Under the pieces are notes generated by a model. That model made no database searches. It was given only the letters and a program-made list of their open reading frames with translations, and had not been told where the DNA came from. From Gammaproteobacteria bacterium (lineage in GTDB: Bacteria > Pseudomonadota > Gammaproteobacteria > Steroidobacterales > Steroidobacteraceae), in assembly GCA_016707425.1 (NCBI GenBank), contig JADJHU010000002.1:286834-350833 (forward strand): a DNA stretch of 64,000 bases, written 5' to 3'. Positions 25,879-34,901 of this stretch are shown piece after piece. Position 1 is the stretch's first letter. Each line of letters begins with the position of its first letter. The position numbers and the translations under genes are program-made.

Positions 25879-28290
25879 TCAGAACGCCTGCCCGATCGAG
25901 AACTGGAAGCGCTCCTCCTCGTCCCCGTACAGCAGGGCTGTCTCAGGGTCCGGATTCAGCGGGAATCCGAAGCTGAACCGGAATATGCCGAGCGGGGCGA
26001 GCCACTGCACGGCGAATCCGGCCGACTGCTTCAACCTATCATAGCTGAAGCCATAGTCGATCGGCGTAACCCCGTCCTTGGCGAAGAACCGCGTGCTGCC
26101 GGTCGAGAAGACGTTGCCGATGTCGTAGAAGACACTGGCCCGCACCGACGAGGCAAATTTCGGGGGCGTCGGGATGATCAGCTCCGCACGCCCGACCACC
26201 CTCATGTTGCCGCCGTAGGGATTGCCGAACTGGTCCTTGGGCCCGAGCCGGCTCTCACGATAGCCGCGCACCGAATCCGGTCCGCCCGCGAAGAACTGGC
26301 GGAAGGGCGGCAGCGCTGTCGTGCCGCCGAGGGCATCTCCGTAGCCCAGCAGTGCGTTGAACGAAAGCGTCCAGCGCCCCCAGAGCGGCAGGTACTGGAG
26401 ATATTCGTAGTTTCCGACCCAGTACTTGACGTCGCCTCCCGGACCCGCATAGGAAAGCGACACGGCGTGCCGCGTACCCCGAGTCGCAAACAGTGTCTTG
26501 TTGCGTGTATCGAAGCTCCAGCCGGCCACGAGCTCCACCGCGCTGAACTTGGTCCCAAAGAAATCAGGCGGTGTCGCCGGATCCCCGTCGACGTCGACAC
26601 TGTAGGTGCTGCCGTTGCTGCGCACCCAGTCGATTGCCTGCTGGGCACTGCCGTAGCGGCTGGCGACGAGTTCCGCCCGCTGCAGCGCAACCCCGAGTCG
26701 CACGGCCTGGTACTCGGTGACCGGATAGCCGTAGTCGAGTCCGGCAGTGAGCGTCTTCGAGGAAAAGTCCGACGAAGCCGACACGAACTGCGTCACGTCG
26801 CGGAAGGTGAGCGAAGCCGTGCGTGCAACACCGTCGATGGAGGTGTAGGGGTTGGTGTGAGACAGGGAATAGACCTTGCTGTAGCGGCCCGCATTGAGCT
26901 CGACCGCGACACGCTTGCCGGTACCCATGAAATTGCTGTCCGCGTAGTTGCCGTTGAGCAGGAAGGACTGGGACTCGGAATAGCCGATGCCGCCACCCAG
27001 CTGCGCAGACGGACCCTCCTTGATGTCGAAGCTGACATCGACCTGGTCGGCGGAGCCGGCAACGGGGGTGGTCTCCATCTCGACCTTTTCGATGTAGGGC
27101 AGGCGCTGCAGGCGCTGCTTGGAGCGCTCGAGCGCCAGGTTCGACAGCCACCCGCCCTCGAGCTGGCGCATCTCGCGGCGCATCACCTCGTCGTTGATGC
27201 GCTTCGCGCCCTCGAAGTTGATGTGGCGCACGTACACGCGGTTGCCCGGGTCCACGAAGAAGGTGAGGCTGACCTGCTTCTTCGCCTCGTCGGTCGTCGG
27301 GACGGGGTCGATCTTCGCGAACGCGTAGCCATCCTCGCCGAGACGGTTCTGGATGAGCTCCTGGGTCGAGGTGACCAGTTTGCGCGAGAAGGTCTGTCCG
27401 GGCTGCACGAGCAGCTGCTTGCGCAGCTCCGCTTCCGGCACGACGAAGGTGCCTGCGAGCTTCACCTCGGAGACCTGGTAGACCTCGCCCTCGTTCACGT
27501 TCACGGTGATGAAAATATCGTCCTTCTCAGGAGCGATCGCCACCTGCGTCGAGGTGATGTCGAAATTGGCATGACCGCGGTCCATATAGAAAGAGCGCAG
27601 CTTCTCGAGATCGCCCTGCAGCGATTCGCGCGAATAGCGGTCGTTCTGCTTGTACCAGGAGAGCCAGTTCGGGGTCTTCAGCTCGAACTCGTCGAGGATT
27701 TCCTTGTCGCTGAAACTGTGGTTGCCGACGATGTTGATCTGGCGGATCCGCGCGCGCTTGCCCTCCTTGACCTCGATCTTGATCTTCACGCGGTTGCCGG
27801 GCTGCTCCTCGACCTTCGTGTCGATGCGTACCGCGTACTTGCCGCGGCTGAAGTACTGGTCGGTCAGGTACTGCTTGACGTCCTCGAGCACCGAGCGGTC
27901 AAAGGTCTTGCCGGTCGCGAGCCCGACGTTGCGCAGCGATTTCTGCAGATCCTCCGTCTTGATGTCCTTGTTACCGGTGATCTCGAAGCTCTCGATGGAC
28001 GGGCGCTCGACGACCACCACGATCAGCGTATTGCCATCGCGTCTGAGCTCCACGTCGCGGAAGAAACCCGTCTGATAGAGGGCGTGGATCGCCTCGCGGA
28101 GGCGCTGCCCGTTCAGGCGGTCCCCGATGTTGACGGGCAGGTAGTTGTATACGGTGCCCTCGGAGACACGCTGCAGGCCCTCGACGCGGATGTCGCCAAC
28201 CGTGAATTCGGCCGGAGCCGGCTGCGCAGACGCGAACCCGCTCGCTCCCGCGAGCAGCAGCGGGATGAGAATCGACGCACGACGCTTCAT
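25879..28290 (-). CDS. bamA: Outer membrane protein assembly factor BamA
   Basis: The central Omp85 insertase of the outer membrane. It has a signal peptide (MKRRASILIPLLLAGASGFA), five POTRA domains (about residues 25-420, starting FTVGDIRVEGLQRVSEGTV) and a C-terminal 16-stranded barrel with the loop-6 VRGYRESRLGP motif. It ends in Phe, as expected for barrel assembly. Length is 803 residues against 810 in E. coli. The ATG at 28290 opens the signal peptide; upstream codons add unrelated residues. Confidence 0.97.
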   Translation of the reverse strand: MKRRASILIPLLLAGASGFASAQPAPAEFTVGDIRVEGLQRVSEGTVYNYLPVNIGDRLNGQRLREAIHALYQTGFFRDVELRRDGNTLIVVVVERPSIESFEITGNKDIKTEDLQKSLRNVGLATGKTFDRSVLEDVKQYLTDQYFSRGKYAVRIDTKVEEQPGNRVKIKIEVKEGKRARIRQINIVGNHSFSDKEILDEFELKTPNWLSWYKQNDRYSRESLQGDLEKLRSFYMDRGHANFDITSTQVAIAPEKDDIFITVNVNEGEVYQVSEVKLAGTFVVPEAELRKQLLVQPGQTFSRKLVTSTQELIQNRLGEDGYAFAKIDPVPTTDEAKKQVSLTFFVDPGNRVYVRHINFEGAKRINDEVMRREMRQLEGGWLSNLALERSKQRLQRLPYIEKVEMETTPVAGSADQVDVSFDIKEGPSAQLGGGIGYSESQSFLLNGNYADSNFMGTGKRVAVELNAGRYSKVYSLSHTNPYTSIDGVARTASLTFRDVTQFVSASSDFSSKTLTAGLDYGYPVTEYQAVRLGVALQRAELVASRYGSAQQAIDWVRSNGSTYSVDVDGDPATPPDFFGTKFSAVELVAGWSFDTRNKTLFATRGTRHAVSLSYAGPGGDVKYWVGNYEYLQYLPLWGRWTLSFNALLGYGDALGGTTALPPFRQFFAGGPDSVRGYRESRLGPKDQFGNPYGGNMRVVGRAELIIPTPPKFASSVRASVFYDIGNVFSTGSTRFFAKDGVTPIDYGFSYDRLKQSAGFAVQWLAPLGIFRFSFGFPLNPDPETALLYGDEEERFQFSIGQAF

Positions 28291-28318
28291 GTGCTGTGGA
28301 AATCCCCTGGATGCGCGC

Positions 28319-29692
28319 TCAGCCGAGCTGGCGGGCAATGTCATTGAAGAGCGCGACGCCCATCAGCAGGATGAGCAGCGCAATGCCGACCTGCTGACCG
28401 AGCGCCTGTGCCCGCTCCGAGAGCGGACTGCCCTTGACCCATTCGACGAGTTGGAAGGTAATCTGCCCGCCATCGAGAATCGGGATGGGCAGGAGGTTGA
28501 GAAAGCCGAGGCTGAGCGAGATCAGCACCAGGAAGCCGACGAAGGCACCGACGCCCCCTTCGGCGGAGGAACCTGCATATTCGGCGATCGAGAGCGGTCC
28601 GCTCAGGTTCTTGATCGACACCTGCCCGAGGAGCATGCGCCAGAACAGCCGCGCCTGCAGCGCTGTCATGTCCCAGGCCTCCTGCGTGGCCCGCCCGAGC
28701 GCGGCCACCGAAGAGAGCTCGGTGTGCCGGAGCATGGAATCGGGCAGTGTGACGACGGGCGGCGCCACCCGGATCCGCCCGATGCGCTGCCCATCGACCT
28801 CTTCCGCCCCGACCGCCACGCGCACCGTGTGCTCGACCCCTCCGCGGCGATAGCTCACCGCGGCGGTCTTCCCCGGACGGCTCGAAATCAGCGTCACGAG
28901 ATCGCGGAAACTGCCGACGGCCTCGCCGTCGACGGCAAGGATGGTGTCGCCCTCCCTGAGTCCCGCGCGGGCTGCGGGTCCGTCGGCGAGCACCTGCCCG
29001 AGGCGCGCCGGTACCTGGGGCTCCCAGAAGCGGAATCCGAGCCCGGAGAACAGTGCCGCGGGCTCTGTGAGGCGTCGTCGCTCGCTCGCCTCGGGCACCG
29101 CGAACGTCGCCTCGCGACGCAGGCCATCCGCCCCGCGCACCGCGAGGACGATGCGCCCGCGGCCACTGATACCGTCCAGAAGCTGCAGGATCACTTCACG
29201 CTGGCCCGCCACCGGCGCGCCATCGATGGCGAGGATCTCATCGCCCGTGCGCAGCCCGCTGTCGGCCGCCACCGAGTCGCGGCGCACCTCGCCCACGACG
29301 GGCCGCAGCTCGGTGATACCGCCCGACCAGAATACGAGCCACAGCAGCAGGATGGCGAAGGCGATGTTGAACGCCGGACCCGCCAGCAGCACCGTAATGC
29401 GCTGCCAGGGCGGCCGCCGGGTAAAGGAGCGCCCGATCTCGCCCGGGGAAACCGGCCCCTCGCGCTCGTCCAGGAGTTTGACGTAGCCGCCGAGAGGAAT
29501 CGCCGCGAGCACGTATTCGGTCCTGTCGGGCCCGCGGCCCACCCACGTGAGCAACGGGCGCCCGAACCCCACCGAGAAGCGCAGCACCTTGAAACCAAGG
29601 CGCCGCGCGACCCAGTAGTGACCGTATTCGTGGACCGTAACCAGCACGCTCACGGCCACCACGAACCACAGGAGATCCCAGCCGACGTTCAT
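28319..29692 (-). CDS. rseP: RIP metalloprotease RseP
   Basis: An inner-membrane site-2 protease that cleaves anti-sigma factor RseA in the envelope stress response. The zinc site HEYGH is in the first membrane helix (VTVHEYGHYWVARRLGF); two PDZ domains lie in the middle; the third metal ligand is in LLPIPILDGGQ near the C-terminus. The ATG at 29692 overlaps the dxr stop (ATGA); the TTG two codons upstream is less likely. It precedes bamA in the standard order dxr-rseP-bamA. Confidence 0.96.
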   Translation of the reverse strand: MNVGWDLLWFVVAVSVLVTVHEYGHYWVARRLGFKVLRFSVGFGRPLLTWVGRGPDRTEYVLAAIPLGGYVKLLDEREGPVSPGEIGRSFTRRPPWQRITVLLAGPAFNIAFAILLLWLVFWSGGITELRPVVGEVRRDSVAADSGLRTGDEILAIDGAPVAGQREVILQLLDGISGRGRIVLAVRGADGLRREATFAVPEASERRRLTEPAALFSGLGFRFWEPQVPARLGQVLADGPAARAGLREGDTILAVDGEAVGSFRDLVTLISSRPGKTAAVSYRRGGVEHTVRVAVGAEEVDGQRIGRIRVAPPVVTLPDSMLRHTELSSVAALGRATQEAWDMTALQARLFWRMLLGQVSIKNLSGPLSIAEYAGSSAEGGVGAFVGFLVLISLSLGFLNLLPIPILDGGQITFQLVEWVKGSPLSERAQALGQQVGIALLILLMGVALFNDIARQLG

Positions 29693-30888
29693 GCGCAAGC
29701 CCCCCGCAGGCGGCCGGGGCGGGCCAGCAGCGCCTCTGCAACGGCGCGCGCCTCACGGTCAGCGGCGAGCACGTCCTCGAGGTCGCGGGTGGGGCCTCCC
29801 CAACTGCGTGCCATCACCGGCTCAATGACCGCTGCGATGCCGACAAAGTTCAACCTGCCTTCCAGAAATGCCGCCACAGCCACTTCGTTCGCCGCATTCA
29901 GGGCCACGGGCGCAAGCCCGCCACCGCGCGCCGCCTCCTCCGCGAGCGCCAGACAGCGGAAGCGAACAGTGTCCGGGCTGGTGAACTCCAGTCGCCCGGC
30001 CTTGACGAGGTCGAGGAATTCTACACCCGACGCGATGCGCTCCGGCCATGCGAGAGCATGCGCGATCGGGGTCCGCATGTCCGGAGAGCCGAGCTGCGCG
30101 AGAATCGAGCCATCCAGGTACTCGACCAGCGAGTGCACGATGCTCTGGCGGTGAATCAGGACCTGCACACGATCTGCGGGCAGGCCAAAGAGCAGGCTCG
30201 CTTCGATGAGCTCGAGTCCCTTGTTCATGAGCGTCGCCGAGTCCACCGAGATCTTGCGGCCCATGGCCCAGTTCGGATGCGCGCAGGCCTGCTCCGGCGT
30301 CACGGACTCGAGCGCCTCCCGCGGCCAGTCGAGAAAGGGCCCACCGGAGGCTGTGAGCAGGATCCGTCGCACGCCGCGTGGCGCCCGGCCCCGCTCCGCC
30401 TCAGGCGGCAGGCACTGGAAGATCGCATTGTGCTCGCTGTCGATCGGCAGGATCTCCGCCCCGCTGGCGCGCGCGCTTTCGAGGAGCAGTGCGCCTCCCA
30501 TGACGAGCGACTCCTTGTTCGCCAGGAGGACCCGCTTCCCTGCCCGTACCGCCGCGAGCGTGGAGTGCAGGCCCGCTGCGCCCACGATGGCTGCCATGAC
30601 GTAGTGTGCCGCGGGCAGGGCGGCGATCTCGGCGAGCGCCTCCTCCCCGCCGAGCACGCGGGTCGGCAGGCCCTCGAAGCGGAGGCGCGAGTCGAGCTGG
30701 CGCGCGGCCTGCGGATCGGCGACGGCCGCCACCTCGGGCATGAGGCGCCGGCACTGCCCGAGGAGCTTCTCGACGTTTCGGTGCGCACCGAGCGCCACCA
30801 CGCGGAACCGATCCGCATGCCGTGCCACGACATCGAGCGTGCTCTCGCCGATCGACCCGGTCGACCCGAGCACCGCGATGCCGATCAC
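29689..30888 (-). CDS. dxr: 1-deoxy-D-xylulose 5-phosphate reductoisomerase
   Basis: Makes MEP from DXP with NADPH. The N-terminal Rossmann motif is IAVLGSTGSIGESTLDV. Active-site segments ALANKESLVMGG-type (here LLANKESLVMGG), PIDSEHNAIFQCL and LTASGGPF are present, as is the NPWAMG-like HPNWAMGRKISVDSATLMNK. The start is a GTG at 30888-30886 overlapping the cdsA stop (GTGA), giving 399 residues. The long open frame upstream is a cdsA shadow. Confidence 0.96.
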   Translation of the reverse strand: MIGIAVLGSTGSIGESTLDVVARHADRFRVVALGAHRNVEKLLGQCRRLMPEVAAVADPQAARQLDSRLRFEGLPTRVLGGEEALAEIAALPAAHYVMAAIVGAAGLHSTLAAVRAGKRVLLANKESLVMGGALLLESARASGAEILPIDSEHNAIFQCLPPEAERGRAPRGVRRILLTASGGPFLDWPREALESVTPEQACAHPNWAMGRKISVDSATLMNKGLELIEASLLFGLPADRVQVLIHRQSIVHSLVEYLDGSILAQLGSPDMRTPIAHALAWPERIASGVEFLDLVKAGRLEFTSPDTVRFRCLALAEEAARGGGLAPVALNAANEVAVAAFLEGRLNFVGIAAVIEPVMARSWGGPTRDLEDVLAADREARAVAEALLARPGRLRGACA

Positions 30889-31688
30889 TGCAGCACCTCC
30901 AGCGCATGCAGCCCGAGCACGAACACCGGAGCGGCGGCACTCACACTGTCGATGCGGTCGAGCATGCCACCGTGACCCGGGAAGATGCTGCCGCTGTCCT
31001 TGAGTCCCGCATGGCGCTTGAGCATGCTTTCTGTGAGATCTCCCACGATCGATGCCGTCGCGGCGGCGATGCAGACGACGAGAAAGGGCAGCAGCGGCAC
31101 GGCAAACCACAGTGCCCCCGCGACCGCCGTGAGCATCGAGAGACCGAGCCCGCCGAGGACGCCCTCCCACGTCTTTCCGGGCGAGACCTGCGGAGCGAGG
31201 CGTACGCGACCAAAGCGCCGTCCGACGGCAAATGCACCCGTATCGGCCGCCCACACCAGCGCGAGCGCGAACAGCAGCCACTCGGCACCCTGCACGTGCC
31301 CGACACGCAGCCGCGCGAGCGCGAGCCACGCGGGCACGAGCGCCAGCAGCCCGGCACACCCCGCGGCCCAGGGTCCAACGCGCTTCGGTGCCACACTGAC
31401 CCATGCAAGCGCGCCCAGCCACCACGCGGTGGCGACCAGCGAGGTCGCCCAGACCACACGCAGCGGTTCCCCGAGCCACCAGAGGGCGGCCATGACGGCG
31501 GCCAGCATCGCCACGTAGGCGGCACGCGCAACCACGGAGCCCGTCAGCAGAAAGGCCGACCACTCCCACGCCCCCACGAGCACCGCCCCCGCGAGCAGCA
31601 CCACGGTGGCGATCGGCGGCAGCCAGAGAACGACGCCGAGCAGCGTCAGGACGAGCAGCAGTGCCGTGATGATGCGCTGCCTAAGCAT
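30885..31688 (-). CDS. cdsA: Phosphatidate cytidylyltransferase
   Basis: Converts phosphatidic acid and CTP to CDP-diacylglycerol in the inner membrane. The sequence is a polytopic protein of about eight hydrophobic segments, with the family motif SPGKTWEGVLGG and the C-terminal signature KRHAGLKDSGSIFPGHGGML followed by DRIDS. The ATG at 31688 (MLRQRIITALLL) gives 267 residues and overlaps the end of uppS by 8 nt. Confidence 0.96.
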   Translation of the reverse strand: MLRQRIITALLLVLTLLGVVLWLPPIATVVLLAGAVLVGAWEWSAFLLTGSVVARAAYVAMLAAVMAALWWLGEPLRVVWATSLVATAWWLGALAWVSVAPKRVGPWAAGCAGLLALVPAWLALARLRVGHVQGAEWLLFALALVWAADTGAFAVGRRFGRVRLAPQVSPGKTWEGVLGGLGLSMLTAVAGALWFAVPLLPFLVVCIAAATASIVGDLTESMLKRHAGLKDSGSIFPGHGGMLDRIDSVSAAAPVFVLGLHALEVLQ

Positions 31689-32412
31689 GATCCCTCGTCT
31701 CCCCGGTCTGGGGCGTCGTGAGGCCAAAGCGCCGCTGCCGCGACGCAAAGAATTCGAAGGCACGCGTGAGCTCGCTCGCATCGAAATCCGGCCACAGACA
31801 GTCGCTGAACCAGAGTTCGGTGTAGGCGAGATTCCACAGCAGGAAGTTGCTGATGCGTCGTTCGCCGCCCGTGCGCACGAACAGATCCGGATCGGGGAGG
31901 CCGGCGAGCTCGAGGGACGCCGCAAACCGCTCCTCGGTGAGTTCCTCGGGCCGGAGTGCCCCGCTCGCACATGCGCGCGCCAGCCGCTTCGCCGCCTCGA
32001 CGATGTCCCAGCGTCCTCCGTAGCCGACGGCGACCTGAAGCTTCAGGCCGTCGTTCGCTGCGGTACGCGCTTCGGCGCCGGCCATGCGCGCCTGCAACCG
32101 TACCGCGAGGCTGCGGCGATCACCGATGAACCGCAGACGCACGCCCCTGGCATGCAGTTCGTCGAGGTCACGGTCGAGCGCGTCGACGAAGAGACCCATC
32201 AGGCCCGAGACCTCGGGTTCCGGACGCCGCCAGTTCTCGCTCGAGAAGGCAAACAGGGTGAGTGCTTCGACACCGCGGCGCACGCACTCCTCGACCGACG
32301 TACGCACGGGTGCGACCCCCTGCCGGTGGCCGGCATGGCGCGGCAGGCCACGGGCCGCTGCCCAGCGGCCATTGCCATCCATGATGATCGCGACGTGCCG
32401 GGGAAGAGTCAT
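31681..32412 (-). CDS. uppS: Undecaprenyl diphosphate synthase
   Basis: A cis-prenyltransferase making the C55 lipid carrier for peptidoglycan and O antigen. The catalytic Asp is in HVAIIMDGNGRWA. Other conserved stretches are LTLFAFSSENWRRP and the C-terminal DLFVRTGGERRISNFLLW and ELWFSD. The ATG at 32412 (MTLPRHVAIIMDG) gives 243 residues. It lies about 90 bp after frr. Confidence 0.97.
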   Translation of the reverse strand: MTLPRHVAIIMDGNGRWAAARGLPRHAGHRQGVAPVRTSVEECVRRGVEALTLFAFSSENWRRPEPEVSGLMGLFVDALDRDLDELHARGVRLRFIGDRRSLAVRLQARMAGAEARTAANDGLKLQVAVGYGGRWDIVEAAKRLARACASGALRPEELTEERFAASLELAGLPDPDLFVRTGGERRISNFLLWNLAYTELWFSDCLWPDFDASELTRAFEFFASRQRRFGLTTPQTGETRDHA

Positions 32413-32499
32413 GGCGCGGAGGGCTGACGCCTGCGGCGATGCCGTCTCAGGCGTTCCATGCCGGCCGCCTGCGGCACGACACACGCCGGAGGGCGCCCG

Positions 32500-33057
32500 T
32501 CAGACCTGCATGATCTCCTTTTCCTTGGCCGCAAGAACCGCCTCGATGTCGGCGACGTGCTTGTCGGTGAGCTTCTGGACGTCCGCCTCGGCGCGACGCT
32601 CATCGTCCTGGGAGATCATCTTTTCCTTCAGCATCTCCTTGACGTCGCCCATGACCTCGCGGCGCACGTTGCGGACCGCGACACGTGCGCCCTCGGCCTC
32701 GTGGCGCAGATGCCTGACGAGATCGCGCCGCCGCTCCTCGGTGAGCGGCGGCATCGGCACGCGGATCACGGTCCCGGCCGTCATCGGCGAGAGGCCGAGA
32801 TCGGATTTGTGGATGGCCCGCTCGATCGCCTGCACGGCAGTCTTTTCCCAGGGCGAGATGACCAGCGTGCGTGCATCCTCGACGTTGATGCTGGCCACCT
32901 GCTGCAGCGGCACTTCCGAGCCGTAGTACTCGACCTTCAGGTGCTCGAGCAGGCTCGGATGCGCGCGCCCCGTGCGCGTCTTGCGCAGCTCCGCCTGGAA
33001 GGCCTGCACGCACCTGGCCATGCGTGCGCTGGCATCGGTTCTGAGTTCATCGAGCAT
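32500..33057 (-). CDS. frr: Ribosome recycling factor
   Basis: Splits post-termination ribosomes together with EF-G. The 185-residue sequence matches the family length exactly. Visible signatures are KTRTGRAHPSLLEHLKVEYYG near the N-terminus and VPMPPLTEERRRDLVRHLR in the middle, with a long three-helix bundle. It lies 18 bp after pyrH, the conserved order. Confidence 0.97.
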   Translation of the reverse strand: MLDELRTDASARMARCVQAFQAELRKTRTGRAHPSLLEHLKVEYYGSEVPLQQVASINVEDARTLVISPWEKTAVQAIERAIHKSDLGLSPMTAGTVIRVPMPPLTEERRRDLVRHLRHEAEGARVAVRNVRREVMGDVKEMLKEKMISQDDERRAEADVQKLTDKHVADIEAVLAAKEKEIMQV

Positions 33058-33075
33058 AGCGACTCTCCTCGGCCG

Positions 33076-33804
33076 TCAGTCGCGGGTCACCACGGTGCCA
33101 ACGTCCTCCCCGTGCACGATGCGCACCAGGTCGCCGGCATTGTTGATGTCGAACACCTGCAGGGGCAGGCGATTGTCGCGGCACATCACGATAGCCGTGG
33201 CATCCATCACTTCGAGTTTCTCGGCGAGCACCCGGTCGAAAGTCAGGCGTACATAGCGCTGCGCGGCGGGGTTTTTCAGCGGATCGTCAGAGTAGATGCC
33301 GTTCACCCGCGTCGCCTTCAGGAGCACGTCCGCATCGATCTCGATGGCGCGCAGGGCCGCCGCCGTGTCGGTCGTGAGGAACGGGTTGCCCGTTCCCGCG
33401 GCAAACACCACGACGCGGTCCTTCTCGAGGTGGCGGATCGCACGACGGCGGATGAAATCCTCGCACACCTGGTTGATGCGGATCGCCGACATCACGCGCA
33501 CGCTCACGCCGAGTGATTCGATGGCGTCCTGCATGGCGAGTGCGTTCATGACCGTGGCGAGCATGCCCATCTGGTCGCCGGTCACACGGTCCATTCCCGC
33601 ACGGGCAAGGCCGGCACCGCGGAAGATGTTCCCCCCGCCGATGACCACGCACACCTGCACGCCCAGCGCCCGGACCTCGAGGATCTCCTGGGCAATGCGC
33701 TTCAGCATCGCAGGATCGATGCCGTAGTCCGCCTCACCCATCAGGGCCTCGCCCGAGAGCTTGACGAGTATCCGCCTGTAGCGCGCCCGCCCCGTTTCTG
33801 TCAT
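33076..33804 (-). CDS. pyrH: UMP kinase
   Basis: Phosphorylates UMP to UDP; a hexameric amino acid kinase-fold enzyme regulated by GTP and UTP. Conserved pieces are RILVKLSGEALMG, VIGGGNIFRG and AAGTGNPFLTTDTAA, with the DPLKNPAAQRY loop. The ATG at 33804 (MTETGRARYRRI) gives 242 residues, near E. coli (241). It opens the long envelope run after the tsf terminator. Confidence 0.97.
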   Translation of the reverse strand: MTETGRARYRRILVKLSGEALMGEADYGIDPAMLKRIAQEILEVRALGVQVCVVIGGGNIFRGAGLARAGMDRVTGDQMGMLATVMNALAMQDAIESLGVSVRVMSAIRINQVCEDFIRRRAIRHLEKDRVVVFAAGTGNPFLTTDTAAALRAIEIDADVLLKATRVNGIYSDDPLKNPAAQRYVRLTFDRVLAEKLEVMDATAIVMCRDNRLPLQVFDINNAGDLVRIVHGEDVGTVVTRD

Positions 33805-33873
33805 GGCTCCGCTCACCGCCCTGCCCCGTCCCGCCCCGCCGTGCCATCCGCCTGCAATGCAGTTTGCCACAGG

Positions 33874-33898
33874 AAAAACCCCGCTTGCGGCGGGGTTT
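33874..33898 (-). terminator. Intrinsic terminator after tsf
   Basis: The arms AAACCCCGC (33876-33884) and GCGGGGTTT (33890-33898) form a perfect 9-bp GC-rich stem with a 5-nt loop. On the minus strand the stem is followed by a TTTTT run (complement of 33874-33878). It lies 18 bp after the tsf stop and ends the rpsB-tsf transcript before pyrH. Confidence 0.88.
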
Positions 33899-33916
33899 CT
33901 CCAGGAGGGTTCGCTC

Positions 33917-34828
33917 TCAGTGCCGCGTACCCGGGTCGCCGCGACCCCGGTCGCTCGCCTGCACCTGCGCCATCACCTCGCTGGCGAAGTCGTCCTGACG
34001 CTTCTCGATGCCGGCCCCGACCTCGAAGCGCTCGAAGGAACTGACGACGGCCTTCGCGGCCTTCAGCAGCTTTTCGATCGAGGTGTCAGGATCCTTCACG
34101 AAGGGCTGCCCAAGCAGCGTGATCTCTCCGAGCGACTTGCGCAGCCGGCCCTCGACCATCTTTGCGATGATGTCGGCCGGCTTGCCCTCGCCCCGGGCCT
34201 GATCTGCGAGGATCTCGCGCTCCTTCGCGAGCACCTCGGCCGGCACGTCCTCCAGCCTCAGGTAACGAGGGTTGCTCGCGGCCACATGCATCGCCAGATC
34301 GTGTGCGAGCGCCGCATCCCCGCCCTCGAGCACCACCAGCGCACCGATGCGCGTGCCGTGGACGTAGGCGCCGAGCAGCGCGGGGCTCGAGAGGACCGCG
34401 AACCGGCGCACCGAAATCTTCTCGCCGATCCGCGCAATCAGTGCACGGCGGCGCTCGTCGACCGTCTCGCCGCCCGATAGCCGCGCAGCCAGCAGTTCCT
34501 CCACCGAAGCCGGGCGATTCGCGAGCACGAGCTTCGCCACCTCGGCCGCAAACGCGCGGAAATCGTTCTCGCACGCCACGAAATCGGTCTCGCAGTTGAC
34601 CTCGAGCATCGCGGCAGAACGCCCGTCCCCGGCGCGCTCGACCACGATCACCCCCTCCGCGGCGATGCGCGCCGCCTTGCGATCGGCCTTCGCCAGGCCC
34701 TGCCTGCGCATGAGCTCGGCGGCCGCGTCGAGGTCGCCCCCGGACTCGACCAGGGCGCGCTTGCATTCCATCATGCCCGCGCCGGTACGCTCGCGGAGCT
34801 GCTTGACGGCCTCTGCCGTGATGTTCAT
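33917..34828 (-). CDS. tsf: Elongation factor Ts
   Basis: The nucleotide exchange factor for EF-Tu. The N-terminal UBA-like domain reads VKQLRERTGAGMMECKRALVE, and the EF-Tu-contacting TDFVAC motif is visible in VNCETDFVACENDFRAF. Length is 303 residues against 283 in E. coli; the extra residues lie at the C-terminus. The ATG at 34828 begins at the family start; the open frame upstream is rpsB-intergenic shadow. It is cotranscribed with rpsB. Confidence 0.96.
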   Translation of the reverse strand: MNITAEAVKQLRERTGAGMMECKRALVESGGDLDAAAELMRRQGLAKADRKAARIAAEGVIVVERAGDGRSAAMLEVNCETDFVACENDFRAFAAEVAKLVLANRPASVEELLAARLSGGETVDERRRALIARIGEKISVRRFAVLSSPALLGAYVHGTRIGALVVLEGGDAALAHDLAMHVAASNPRYLRLEDVPAEVLAKEREILADQARGEGKPADIIAKMVEGRLRKSLGEITLLGQPFVKDPDTSIEKLLKAAKAVVSSFERFEVGAGIEKRQDDFASEVMAQVQASDRGRGDPGTRH

Positions 34829-34901
34829 CTGAAGACCTCGTCTCGCCCGGCGCGCAACCGCCGCGCCGCCATGGAAGTGGGATTCTGCCGGACCGTCAGG
34901 C

